In this document: piece after piece, positions 7,152-14,885 of the stretch
Position numbering within the stretch: position 1 is the stretch's first letter
Layout of the letters: each line of letters opens with the position of its first letter
Notes under the pieces: generated by a model
Told to the model about the DNA's origin: nothing
The model's database searches: none
What the model saw: only the letters and a program-made list of their open reading frames with translations
NCBI GenBank assembly: GCA_019116405.1
Contig: DXBS01000028.1
Coordinates: 1 to 17,521 of the forward strand
DNA length: 17,521 nt
Reading direction: 5' to 3'
Source: Candidatus Gallimonas intestinigallinarum
Lineage (GTDB): Bacteria; Bacillota_A; Clostridia; Christensenellales; Borkfalkiaceae
Made by a program: the position numbers and the translations under genes

Positions 7152-8047
7152 GCGAGCAGCGCGGCGACGATCGCCTGCGCGAGTTTGACAAGCAAAAATT
7201 TCCCGAGCGGAACGCCCGTTCCTGCAAGGAAGGTCCACTGCTGCACCAAAACGCACAGTCCGCCGAAGGTGACGAGGAAGGTCGCAAGCGAAACGTGCAG
7301 CGCCGTGGGCGCAGCGAGCAGCCGCGCACAGCCAGACGTCATCTCCAGGAGTCCGACGAGGAAGCCGCCCGCCGTCTCAGAGAGGGGCAGGGGGGATAAA
7401 AGGTCGGAGAGCATGCAACCGAAGCAGTAAAAGAGCGCGACGGCGCCGCCCACCGTCAGCACGGCGAGCACGGAAGTAGAGAGCGTCTGCGGGAGATTGG
7501 AAGTCCCCGGCAGCGCGATCGCCCCCGTCCGTCTCTCCCTCGGCGCAAAGCGCGCAAGGAGGAATACGGGCAGCAGGATGCCCGCAAAGTGGGCGCAGAG
7601 CATCGCCCAGCCGATTGTCGCATCTTTCGCCATCGCCGCACCTGCGACGCCCACCAAAAAGGCGGGGCCGCTCGTCGAGGCGAGTGCAGCGGCGCGAAGC
7701 ATCTCATGTTGGGAAATGGCGCCCCGCGCATACGCGTCCGCGACCGTCCGTGCGCCCGCGGGATATCCTGAGAGCATGGAGAGGCAGGCGCAGCAGCCGC
7801 CCGTGCCCGAGACGCCGAAGAGGCGGAAAAAGGGCGCAAGCAGCCGCGCGAGGCGGGCAAAGAGGGGCGTCCCCGCAAGCAGTCCCGTCAGAAAGAGAAA
7901 GGGGAGCGCGGCGGGCAGGACGCTCACCGCCCACAGCGAGACGCCGTCCCGCACGCATTGCAGGTAGCGGGCAGGAAAGAGGAGAAAGAGCACAAACGCC
8001 AGGAGGACGACCGCGGAACAGAGCGCGGTCAGAGTACGGGTTTTCAC
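7118..8047 (-). CDS. ylbJ: YlbJ-like sporulation integral membrane protein
   Basis: This strongly hydrophobic protein of about 309 residues has roughly eight predicted membrane segments. 'LSMLSGYPAGARTVADAYARG' (in its SGYPAGA core) followed by 'ALASTSGPAFLVGVAG' matches the nucleoside-recognition (Gate) family that includes YlbJ, whose B. subtilis member is needed for spore cortex formation. The start is uncertain. The frame stays open upstream to a GTG at 8134, but that would run deep into the divergent patatin gene. The GTG at 8047, just before 'KTRTLTALCSAVVLLAF', is preferred because it opens directly into the first membrane helix; no clear ribosome-binding site is visible. At about 310 residues it is shorter than the roughly 400-residue B. 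subtilis protein. Confidence 0.75.
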   Translation of the reverse strand: MKTRTLTALCSAVVLLAFVLFLLFPARYLQCVRDGVSLWAVSVLPAALPFLFLTGLLAGTPLFARLARLLAPFFRLFGVSGTGGCCACLSMLSGYPAGARTVADAYARGAISQHEMLRAAALASTSGPAFLVGVAGAAMAKDATIGWAMLCAHFAGILLPVFLLARFAPRERRTGAIALPGTSNLPQTLSTSVLAVLTVGGAVALFYCFGCMLSDLLSPLPLSETAGGFLVGLLEMTSGCARLLAAPTALHVSLATFLVTFGGLCVLVQQWTFLAGTGVPLGKFLLVKLAQAIVAALLAYPLALGCGAS

Positions 8048-8077
8048 ACCAAAATATACGAAAGGGAGGGACAGAAT

Positions 8078-8875
8078 ATGAGCAAAAAGTTGGGCATTGC
8101 GCTGGGTGCAGGCGGCGCGCGCGGTGTGGCGCACGTCGGTTTTTTACATGCGCTCGAGGAAGCGGACATCCGCGCCGACTGTGTGACGGGCTGTTCGATG
8201 GGCGCCATCGTCGGCGCGTGCTACTGCGCGGGCGTACCCATGGAACAGCTGCACGACGTCGCGCTCTCCTTAAAACTTTCGCGCATTGCGGCGTTCAACG
8301 TCAATCCCATCCGCTCCAGCGGGCTGATGCGCCTCAACAAGGCGCACAAACTCATGGAGGAGATCCTCGGCGGGGACATACAGTTCTCCGATCTCAGGAC
8401 GCCCTTTTCCTGCGTCGCGACCGATCTCATCTCGGGCAAGACGGTGGAACTCAAAGAGGGGAGCGTCATTGACGCGGCGCTCGCTTCGAGCACGGTGCCC
8501 GGGGCATTCTCGCCCGCGGAGATGGACGGCATGTTCCTCGTGGACGGCGGCGTTTTGGAGCGCGTGCCCGTCAGAGAACTCAAAAAGATGGGCGCGGAGG
8601 TCATCGTCGCGGTGGACGTGCTGGGCGACCTCGTCTCCATTTCCCAGGAGCGTCCCTCCAATCTCATTGAAACGTTTTTGCGCTATATCGACGTCATCGA
8701 TACGCGCGTCACGGACAGCAAGCGCAAGTCGCGCATGCGCACGATCGACCTCTGGCTGGAGCCCGAACTCGGGAATATGGACCAGTACAAGGTCAAACAG
8801 CTTGACTTTGCCTATGAAAAGGGGTACGAACTGGGCAAGGCAAACGTGGAGAAGATCGGGGAGCTCATCAGATAA
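8078..8875 (+). CDS. Patatin-like phospholipase (RssA/YchK-type)
   Basis: This 265-residue serine lipase of the patatin family has a Ser-Asp dyad. The oxyanion-hole loop is 'GAGGARG' near the N terminus (more often GGGGARG). The nucleophile elbow is 'GCSMG' (GxSxG), and the catalytic aspartate sits in 'VDGGV'. It lacks a signal peptide, so it is probably cytoplasmic or membrane-associated, and its natural substrate is unknown. The start ATG at 8078 is supported by AAAGGGAGG about eight bases upstream and by the canonical start 'KKLGIALGAGGARG'; an upstream in-frame extension lies within the divergent ylbJ-like gene and is not protein-like. The stop shares one base with rarA (TAATG), so the pair is probably co-translated. 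Confidence 0.92.
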   Translation: MSKKLGIALGAGGARGVAHVGFLHALEEADIRADCVTGCSMGAIVGACYCAGVPMEQLHDVALSLKLSRIAAFNVNPIRSSGLMRLNKAHKLMEEILGGDIQFSDLRTPFSCVATDLISGKTVELKEGSVIDAALASSTVPGAFSPAEMDGMFLVDGGVLERVPVRELKKMGAEVIVAVDVLGDLVSISQERPSNLIETFLRYIDVIDTRVTDSKRKSRMRTIDLWLEPELGNMDQYKVKQLDFAYEKGYELGKANVEKIGELIR

Positions 8876-10185
8876 TGGATCTGTTTGATTTCAACGACAA
8901 CGAGGAAAAGGCAAAGCCGCTCGCGGAGCGCATGCGCGCCAACTCCATGGATGAGTTCGTGGGGCAAAAGCACCTCGTCGCGGAGGGCAGCCTTCTGCGG
9001 CGCGCCATCGCGCTCGATCGGTTGGGCAGCTGCATCTTCTGGGGGCCGCCCGGCACGGGCAAGACGACGCTCGCCAACGTCATTGCGGCGCGCACCAACG
9101 CGGCGTTTATCAAGCTCAACGCCGTCAATGCAGGCGTTGCGGACGTCAAAAAGGCGGTCGATCAGGCGCGCGACAACCTGAAGATGTTCGGCAGGCGCAC
9201 CTACCTCATGCTGGACGAGTGCCACCGCTTCAACAAGACGCAGTCGGACTCCCTGCTCCCCGCGATCGAGCAGGGCACCATCGTGTTCATCGGCTCGACG
9301 ACGGAGAACCCGTACGCCTCGATGACGCCCGCGATCGTGTCCCGCTGCCGCGTCTTTGAGTTCAAGGCGCTCACCGTGGAGGAGATCCGCGGCGCGCTCG
9401 TGCGCGCCCTGCACGATAAGCGCAAGGGGCTTGGCGCATACGCGACCGAGGTAGAGGACGCGGCGCTCGATCATATCGCCGTGACGGCGGGCGGGGACTT
9501 AAGGACAGCTTATAATGCCCTGGAACTCGCCGTGCTCACGACGCCCCCGCGGGCGGACGGCGTCATCCATGTCACCCTCTCGGACGCCGAGCAGTCCATC
9601 CAGCGCAAGGCGCTCTCTTATAATGAGGACTTATATTACGATCTGCTGTCCGCCTTCTGTAAGTCGCTGCGCGGCAGCGATTCGGACGCGGCGCTCTACT
9701 ATGCGATGCGGCTCATCGAGGGCGGGTGCGAACCCATGCTGGTGCTTCGCCGCCTCATCGCGCATTCGGCGGAGGACGTCGGCATGGCGGATCCGCAGGC
9801 GCTTGTCGTCGCGACGGCGGCGCTCACCGCCTTTCAGAACATGGGCTATCCCGAGGGGCTCATCCCGCTCTCCGAGGCGATCATCTATGTCTGCGAGGCG
9901 GAGAAGAGTTATTCCGTCAAGAACGCGATGCTCGCCGCCAAGAAGGATGCGCGCGAGAACCGGGACGACAACGTGCCCTCCTATCTGCGCGATACCTCCT
10001 TCGGCAGCCGCGAGATGAAGCAGGAAAGCGCAAAGTATCTCTTTCCGCACGACTACGGCGGCTGGGTGGAGCAACAGTATCTGCCTGACTCCCTGAAGGG
10101 GCATGTCTATTATCACCCCTCGCAGTACGGGTACGAACAGCAGGTCAAAAACACGCGCGACAGAAAGGGAAAACCGCAGACATAA
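8875..10185 (+). CDS. rarA: Replication-associated recombination protein A (RarA/MgsA AAA ATPase)
   Basis: This 436-residue AAA+ ATPase, related to clamp-loader subunits, acts at stalled replication forks. Walker A is 'GPPGTGKTT' (57-65). Walker B with its following signature is 'LMLDECHRFNKTQSD', where the family usually has DEIHRFNK. Sensor 1 is 'GSTTENPY' and the arginine-finger region is 'SRCRVFEF'. The C-terminal tetramerisation half is typical, with 'SAEDVGMADP' and, near the end, 'YLPDSLKGHVYYHP'. The length is normal. The start ATG at 8875 overlaps the patatin stop by one base. A perfect hairpin directly follows the stop codon. Confidence 0.95.
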   Translation: MDLFDFNDNEEKAKPLAERMRANSMDEFVGQKHLVAEGSLLRRAIALDRLGSCIFWGPPGTGKTTLANVIAARTNAAFIKLNAVNAGVADVKKAVDQARDNLKMFGRRTYLMLDECHRFNKTQSDSLLPAIEQGTIVFIGSTTENPYASMTPAIVSRCRVFEFKALTVEEIRGALVRALHDKRKGLGAYATEVEDAALDHIAVTAGGDLRTAYNALELAVLTTPPRADGVIHVTLSDAEQSIQRKALSYNEDLYYDLLSAFCKSLRGSDSDAALYYAMRLIEGGCEPMLVLRRLIAHSAEDVGMADPQALVVATAALTAFQNMGYPEGLIPLSEAIIYVCEAEKSYSVKNAMLAAKKDARENRDDNVPSYLRDTSFGSREMKQESAKYLFPHDYGGWVEQQYLPDSLKGHVYYHPSQYGYEQQVKNTRDRKGKPQT

Positions 10186-10226
10186 TACAAAGAGGGCGTC
10201 CGGTCAGGCGGACGCCCTCTTTGTAT
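10185..10226. terminator. Bidirectional terminator hairpin, 18-bp perfect stem
   Basis: The left arm 10185-10202 and right arm 10209-10226 are exact reverse complements with a six-base loop (GTCAGG). The arms are A-rich outside on the left and T-rich on the right, so the hairpin can end both rarA (+) and the convergent zinc-ribbon gene (-). The left arm begins at the last base of the rarA stop codon. Confidence 0.85.
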
Positions 10227-10233
10227 GCAGTTG

Positions 10234-11033
<800 letters not shown>

Positions 11034-11039
11034 GTATTT

Positions 11040-11057
11040 TTCCCAATTTTATGGGAG
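11040..11057. promoter_or_regulatory. Proposed operator O2, TTCCCA-N6-TGGGAG
   Basis: This is the second copy of the O1 motif, with one mismatch in the outermost base of the right arm. The right arm GGGAG is also the best ribosome-binding candidate for the XRE gene that starts at 11068, so binding here would fit autorepression. No clear promoter for the XRE gene could be picked out on the plus strand. Confidence 0.55.
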
Positions 11058-11067
11058 AAATAAAGGA

Positions 11068-11274
11068 ATGAAAGAGGTATTTTCGGAACCATTAAGGGAA
11101 TTGAGACAGGAAAGAGGATTGGGGCAGATTCAGCTCGCAAAGGAGCTGGATGTCGGGAAGTCGGTCATCAGTTTATGGGAGCTGGGTAAGTGCGAGCCGA
11201 CGCTCTCCAAACTCATTGCCATGGCGCGCTTTTTCGGCGTGAGCATCGACTATCTTGCAGGGCTGGAGGACTGA
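11068..11274 (+). CDS. XRE-family HTH transcriptional regulator, 68 aa
   Basis: This is a minimal Cro/C1-type DNA-binding protein consisting of a single helix-turn-helix domain. 'LRELRQERGLGQIQLAKELDVGKSVISLWELGKCEPTLSKLIAMARFFGVSIDYLAG' (read as helices 1-5) is a textbook XRE fold. The recognition helix is about 'GKSVISLWELGKCEP', and the ending 'SIDYLAGLED' is typical. It has no sensing or oligomerisation domain, so it probably binds as a dimer through the domain itself. It is the only plus-strand gene in the block and is divergent from paralogue 2. Two copies of a TTCCCA-N6-TGGGAA repeat lie in the 93-base gap, which makes it the leading candidate to regulate the neighbouring zinc-ribbon genes. 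The target is inferred. Confidence 0.9.
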   Translation: MKEVFSEPLRELRQERGLGQIQLAKELDVGKSVISLWELGKCEPTLSKLIAMARFFGVSIDYLAGLED

Positions 11275-11301
11275 CGCCCTTGCGTCACCGGACAAAAATG
11301 G

Positions 11302-11332
11302 GCGCGCCCTTCGCGTATTGCGAAGGGCGCGC
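11302..11332 (-). terminator. Terminator of zinc-ribbon paralogue 3
   Basis: A perfect 13-bp GC-rich stem (11302-11314 with 11320-11332, loop GTATT) lies between the convergent XRE gene and paralogue 3. On the minus strand it is followed by CCATTTTT, giving a T tract; on the plus strand no T tract follows, so it serves mainly paralogue 3. Confidence 0.8.
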
Positions 11333-11348
11333 ATCATAATGACGTCGT

Positions 11349-11687
11349 TCATTGGATATAGGGGCCGTTCTGCTGCATGGCATCAATCAGCGCATCCATG
11401 ATGATGCTGGTAAAGATGGCAGACAGGATCATCATGACAATGCTGACAATGATGCCCGCGATCGCCAGTCCCTTGCCGCTGCCGCCGCAGTTCTTGGCGT
11501 TGTTCACGCCGATGATGGAGCAGATGAGCCCAACGAGCGGGAAGAGAAATGCAAAAACAAATCCCACGATCGCAACCGTGTTGCTCCTGGTCGGCTGCTG
11601 CTGAACGGGCATGCCGACCTGTGTGCCGCAGTAGGGACAGACGACGGAATCGTCGCGGATGTCCTTTCCGCATTTCGGACAAAACAT
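11349..11687 (-). CDS. Zinc-ribbon DUF4190-like membrane protein, paralogue 3
   Basis: This 112-residue paralogue has zinc-ribbon cysteines at 3, 6, 17 and 20 ('MFCPKCGKDI', 'CPYCG'), a Gln-rich linker, helix one 'AIVGFVFAFLFPLVGL', the turn 'NCGGSGKGLAIAGIIVS' and helix two. The polar C-terminal tail ends 'QQNGPYIQ'. The ATG at 11687 follows GGGAGGATA and aligns with the common MFC start, so a 12-residue upstream extension is rejected. Its promoter, leader and ribosome-binding site are nearly the same as those of paralogue 4, which indicates that the pair arose by duplication including the regulatory region. The function is unknown. Confidence 0.87.
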   Translation of the reverse strand: MFCPKCGKDIRDDSVVCPYCGTQVGMPVQQQPTRSNTVAIVGFVFAFLFPLVGLICSIIGVNNAKNCGGSGKGLAIAGIIVSIVMMILSAIFTSIIMDALIDAMQQNGPYIQ

Positions 11688-11725
11688 TTTTCTATCCTCC
11701 CAGATAAAATAATTAAGGTACATTC

Positions 11726-11754
11726 ATTATATGCCTTCCCAAGCGGAAAGTCAA
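11726..11754 (-). promoter_or_regulatory. Promoter of zinc-ribbon paralogue 3
   Basis: On the minus strand, TTGACT (11754-11749) and TATAAT (11731-11726) are separated by 17 bases. Inside the spacer is TTCC-GCTTG-GGAA, an inverted repeat of 13 bases. The leader to the ATG at 11687 is about 30 bases and ends in GGGAGGATA. Confidence 0.8.
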
Positions 11755-11859
11755 GGGGGAAAGAGAAATTTGTTTTCCGTTCTGCGTCCCGCGTCATTGG
11801 AGCATGGGAAGCGGCTTTTCTGCCAGAATGCGCTTCTTGTGGCAGACGCCTTTTGGCCG

Positions 11860-12189
11860 TCAGATGATACCGAAAATGAACATCATCCAGTACACGATGA
11901 CGGCGGACACGGCGAGTGCCGTCGTGACGATGCTGATCACGATGCCTGCCGTGGCGAGGCCTTTTCCGCCGCCGCCGTATTTGGGTGCGTCGCGCCTGCC
12001 CAAAATGGAGCAGATGAGCCCCGCGATGGGGACAAAAAAGGCAAGGATAAAGCCGGCGACGGCAAGAATGTTGCTCTCCCTGGCAAGGGTCGGCGTCGGG
12101 GTATTCGTGAACGCGCCGATTTGTGTGCCGCAGTAGGAGCAGAAGTTCGCGTTGTCGGGGATCTCTTTGCCGCATTTTCTGCAAAACAT
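11860..12189 (-). CDS. Zinc-ribbon DUF4190-like membrane protein, paralogue 4
   Basis: This 109-residue paralogue has zinc-ribbon cysteines at 3, 6, 17 and 20 ('MFCRKCGKEI', 'CSYCG'), a Thr/Pro linker, helix one 'ILAVAGFILAFFVPIAGL', the turn '[17 protein letters not shown]' and a short second helix ending at the C terminus. It differs from the others in lacking the cysteine before the glycine-rich turn (Tyr instead of Cys). The ATG at 12189 follows GGGAGGATA. No strong terminator is evident in the roughly 105 bases between its stop and the paralogue 3 promoter; a 7-bp stem there (TCTGCCA/TGGCAGA) lacks a T tract. The function is unknown. Confidence 0.86.
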   Translation of the reverse strand: MFCRKCGKEIPDNANFCSYCGTQIGAFTNTPTPTLARESNILAVAGFILAFFVPIAGLICSILGRRDAPKYGGGGKGLATAGIVISIVTTALAVSAVIVYWMMFIFGII

Positions 12190-12227
12190 GGTTGTATCCT
12201 CCCGGATAATAAAATCAAGGTACTTTC

Positions 12228-12256
12228 ATTATATTTCTTCCGGAGCGGAATGTCAA
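12228..12256 (-). promoter_or_regulatory. Promoter of zinc-ribbon paralogue 4
   Basis: On the minus strand, TTGACA (12256-12251) and TATAAT (12233-12228) are separated by 17 bases, a perfect vegetative consensus. The spacer holds the perfect inverted repeat TTCCG-CTC-CGGAA. It lies between the nitroreductase stop and paralogue 4. Confidence 0.85.
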
Positions 12257-12280
12257 TAGGGCAATTTGTTTCCCGTCGTG

Positions 12281-12823
12281 CTATTTGAGAAAGGTGAGCG
12301 TCTCTTCCGTCGGCTTGCGCTTCTTGGGGCGGATAGGGTCGCCCTCCTTCGCGTAGCCGAGCGCGACGACGCAGGGGATGCGCACTTCTTCGGGCAGGCC
12401 GAGAAGGGGACGCAGCTTTTTTTCGCTGCGCCAGCCGAGGATGCAGGAAGCGAGCCCCGCCGCCTCCGCCGCAAGGACGAGGTGCGCCGTCATGATGCCG
12501 ATGTCGCCCGGGGTGAAGTTCTGATCCTTGAGCCTGTCCCCGAGTCTTGCCGTCAAGTTGCTCTTGCCCTCCGTAACGACGACGAACGCGCCTGCATCAT
12601 TTGCAAACTTGTTCATGCCCAGCCCCTGTACGCAGGCGGCGACGTCCCTGATTTTCTCTCCCGTCACGGCGTACAGGTGCCAGGGCTGCGCGTTGCAGGC
12701 GGAGGGCGCGAGCAGGGCAAGTTCGCAGACCTCTTGGAGCAGTCTTTCGGGCACGGGTCTGCCGTCAAAGGCGCGGCAGCTCTGCCTGTGGGTGTATAAA
12801 GCTTTGATATCGGATAGATTCAT
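12281..12823 (-). CDS. Nitroreductase-family FMN oxidoreductase
   Basis: This 180-residue flavin-dependent oxidoreductase belongs to the nitroreductase fold. The N-terminal FMN-phosphate motif reads 'HRQSCRAFDGRPVP' (about 12-25), then 'APSACNAQPWHLYAVT', where the family has APS..N.QPW.f.vv. The C-terminal half has 'GIMTAHLVLAAEAAGLASCILG', the family's A..N..LAA.a.GLg..wig stretch. Members use NAD(P)H to reduce quinones, nitroaromatics or other compounds; the substrate here cannot be told. The start ATG at 12823 has AAGGAG six bases upstream. It lies just downstream of the transketolase terminator, and no own promoter is visible, so it may be expressed by read-through. Confidence 0.9.
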   Translation of the reverse strand: MNLSDIKALYTHRQSCRAFDGRPVPERLLQEVCELALLAPSACNAQPWHLYAVTGEKIRDVAACVQGLGMNKFANDAGAFVVVTEGKSNLTARLGDRLKDQNFTPGDIGIMTAHLVLAAEAAGLASCILGWRSEKKLRPLLGLPEEVRIPCVVALGYAKEGDPIRPKKRKPTEETLTFLK

Positions 12824-12840
12824 AGATACTCCTTAAAAGA

Positions 12841-12866
12841 AAGGCTCGGGCGGGCGCCCGAGCCTT
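12841..12866 (-). terminator. Transketolase terminator
   Basis: A GC-rich hairpin with arms AAGGCTCGGGCG (12841-12852) and its exact complement (12855-12866) lies seven bases after the transketolase stop. On the minus strand it is followed by TCTTTT. The nitroreductase ribosome-binding site begins immediately after it. Confidence 0.85.
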
Positions 12867-12872
12867 CGTGCT

Positions 12873-14867
12873 TTACTTGCTCATCGAAAGTTTTGCCTTT
12901 TCGACGACGTTCTCGACCGTGAAGCCGAAGAGCTTGAAGAGCTGGCTTGCAGGGCCGCTCGCGCCGAACGTGGACATACCGATGATCTCGCCCTTGTCGC
13001 CCGCGTACTTGTACCAGCTGTAGGGTGAACCCGCCTCGACGCAGACGCGCGCCTTGACGGAGGAGGGGATGACACTCTCCTTGTACTCTGCGCTCTGCTT
13101 CTCGAACTCCTCGATGCAGGGCATGGAGACAACGCGCGCCTTGATGCCTTCCTCGGCAAGCTTTGCCTTGGCGCCGACGCACTGCTCGACTTCCGAGCCG
13201 CTCGCAATGAGCAGGACGTCTGGCGTGCCCTCGCAGTCCTCGAGCACATAGCCGCCCTTGAGCGCGACGAGCCCGCTGCCCTCATACTGGGGCAGGTTCT
13301 GTCTTGTCAGGACGAGCGCCGTGGGCGCCGTGCCCGTGAGTGCGGAGATCCATGCCGCCGCCGTCTCCTTGCCGTCTGCGGGGCGGTACACCTTCATGTT
13401 GGGGATGGAGCGCAGCGCGATGAGCTGTTCGACGGGCTCATGGGTGGGACCGTCCTCGCCGACGCCGATGGAGTCGTGCGTCAGGATATAGGTGACGGGG
13501 ATGTTCATGAGCGCGGAGAGGCGCATTGCATGCTTGCAGTAGTCGGAGAAGATGAAGAAGGTCGCGCAGTAGCAGCGCAGTCCGCCGTGCAGCTGCATGC
13601 CGTTGGTGATCGCCGCCATCGCGTGCTCGCGGATGCCGAAGTGCATGTTTCTGCCGCTCTTGTCGCTTGCGGAGAAGCTGCCGTACCGGACGGTGTCTGT
13701 GTCCTTCATGTCGGAGAGGTTGGAGGGCGCAAGGTCCGCCGAGCCGCCCATGAGGTCAGGCAGGAGCGCGGCGATCTTGTTGAGCACGACGGAGGACGTC
13801 TGACGGGTCGCCATGGGCTTCTCCCACTTCATGAGGTCCTCGACCTTCGTGAGGTCGACCATTTCGCCCGCCATCGCCGCCTTGTATGCCTTGGCAAGTT
13901 CGGGGTATGCCTTCTCATATTCGGCAAACATCTTCTTCCACGCCTCTTCCTCGGCAGCGCCCTTCTTGCCTGCCTCGGCGGTGTGTGCGAGCACCTCGTC
14001 GGGGACCTCGAAGGGCGCCCACGTCCAGCCGAAGTTGTCCTTGGTCTTTTGCAGGTTCTCCGCGCCCAGAGGGGAGCCGTGGCACTTGTGGCTGCCCTCC
14101 AGGGGCGTACCGTAGCCGATCTTGGTCTTGCAGATGATGATCGTGGGCTTGACCTTCTCCGCCTTCGCCTCCTCGATCGCCTTGGAGAGCAGCGCGACGT
14201 CGTCGGGGTGTGCAACGAGGTCGACCTTTAACACCTGCCAGTGCTGCGCCTCGAAGCGCATCGCGACGTCCTCTTTGAAGGTGATGTCCGTATCGCCCTC
14301 GATCGTGATATCGTTGTCGTCATAGAACAGGATGAGTTTGCCCAGCTCGTGCGTGCCTGCAAACGAGCACGCTTCATAGGAGATACCCTCCTCAAGGCAG
14401 CCGTCGCCGCACAGCGCATAGGTGTAGTGATCGACGACGGGGAAGCCCTCGCGGTTGAACACCGCCGCAAGGTGCGCCTCTGCGACCGCCATGCTGACGG
14501 CGTTCGCAATGCCCTGACCGAGCGGGCCGGTAGTCGTCTCGATGCCAACCGTGTGGCCGTACTCGGGGTGTCCGGGCGTCTTGGAGCCGAGCTGGCGGAA
14601 GTTCATTAAGTCTTCCTTGGTCAGCCCGAAGCCGTACAGATAGAGGAGAGAGTAGTCGAGCATGGAACCGTGTCCCGCGGAGAGGACGAAGCGGTCGCGA
14701 TTGTCCCACTTGGGATCGGCGTTGTTGAATTTTAAGAAGTTCTGCCAAAGCGTGTACGCGATGGGCGCGGACCCGATGGGAAGCCCCGGGTGACCCGAAT
14801 TTGCCTTCTGGATCGCCTCCGCGGAGAGGATGCGGATGGCGTTGATGCTGGTCTGTTGAACGTTCAT
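12873..14867 (-). CDS. tkt: Transketolase
   Basis: This 664-residue thiamine-diphosphate enzyme of the non-oxidative pentose phosphate pathway transfers two-carbon ketol units. It has the full three-domain length. The N-terminal domain shows 'NSGHPGLPIG', 'SAGHGSMLDY', 'GPLGQGIANAV' and the ThDP/Mg motif 'GDGCLEEGISYEA' continuing to 'YDDNDI'. The middle domain has 'FGIREHAMAAI' with the catalytic glutamate, and 'DSIGVGEDGPTHEPVEQL' for substrate binding. The C-terminal domain ends normally. The ATG at 14867 follows AGGAG. It lies 18 bases after the phosphohexomutase gene with no terminator between, so the two share a transcript. Erythrose 4-phosphate from this pathway is also the substrate of the DAHP synthase encoded elsewhere in the window. 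Confidence 0.96.
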   Translation of the reverse strand: MNVQQTSINAIRILSAEAIQKANSGHPGLPIGSAPIAYTLWQNFLKFNNADPKWDNRDRFVLSAGHGSMLDYSLLYLYGFGLTKEDLMNFRQLGSKTPGHPEYGHTVGIETTTGPLGQGIANAVSMAVAEAHLAAVFNREGFPVVDHYTYALCGDGCLEEGISYEACSFAGTHELGKLILFYDDNDITIEGDTDITFKEDVAMRFEAQHWQVLKVDLVAHPDDVALLSKAIEEAKAEKVKPTIIICKTKIGYGTPLEGSHKCHGSPLGAENLQKTKDNFGWTWAPFEVPDEVLAHTAEAGKKGAAEEEAWKKMFAEYEKAYPELAKAYKAAMAGEMVDLTKVEDLMKWEKPMATRQTSSVVLNKIAALLPDLMGGSADLAPSNLSDMKDTDTVRYGSFSASDKSGRNMHFGIREHAMAAITNGMQLHGGLRCYCATFFIFSDYCKHAMRLSALMNIPVTYILTHDSIGVGEDGPTHEPVEQLIALRSIPNMKVYRPADGKETAAAWISALTGTAPTALVLTRQNLPQYEGSGLVALKGGYVLEDCEGTPDVLLIASGSEVEQCVGAKAKLAEEGIKARVVSMPCIEEFEKQSAEYKESVIPSSVKARVCVEAGSPYSWYKYAGDKGEIIGMSTFGASGPASQLFKLFGFTVENVVEKAKLSMSK

Positions 14868-14885
14868 GATAATGTTTCTCCTATA

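Noticed and set aside
8040..8077. Promoter for the patatin gene (AAAATATAC as a -10 box)
   Set aside because: No acceptable -35 box lies at the right distance, so it was not called.
8048..8134. Longer ylbJ-like start (GTG at 8134)
   Set aside because: It would place the first 29 codons inside the patatin gene on the other strand, and the extra residues are not membrane-like.
11731..12288. Plus-strand frame of 185 codons across paralogue 4 and its promoter
   Set aside because: It runs through the promoters of paralogues 3 and 4 on the other strand and has no recognisable domain.
13440..14231. Plus-strand open frame of 263 codons inside transketolase
   Set aside because: It is antisense to a full-length transketolase with all motifs, and its composition is typical of a GC-rich complement frame.
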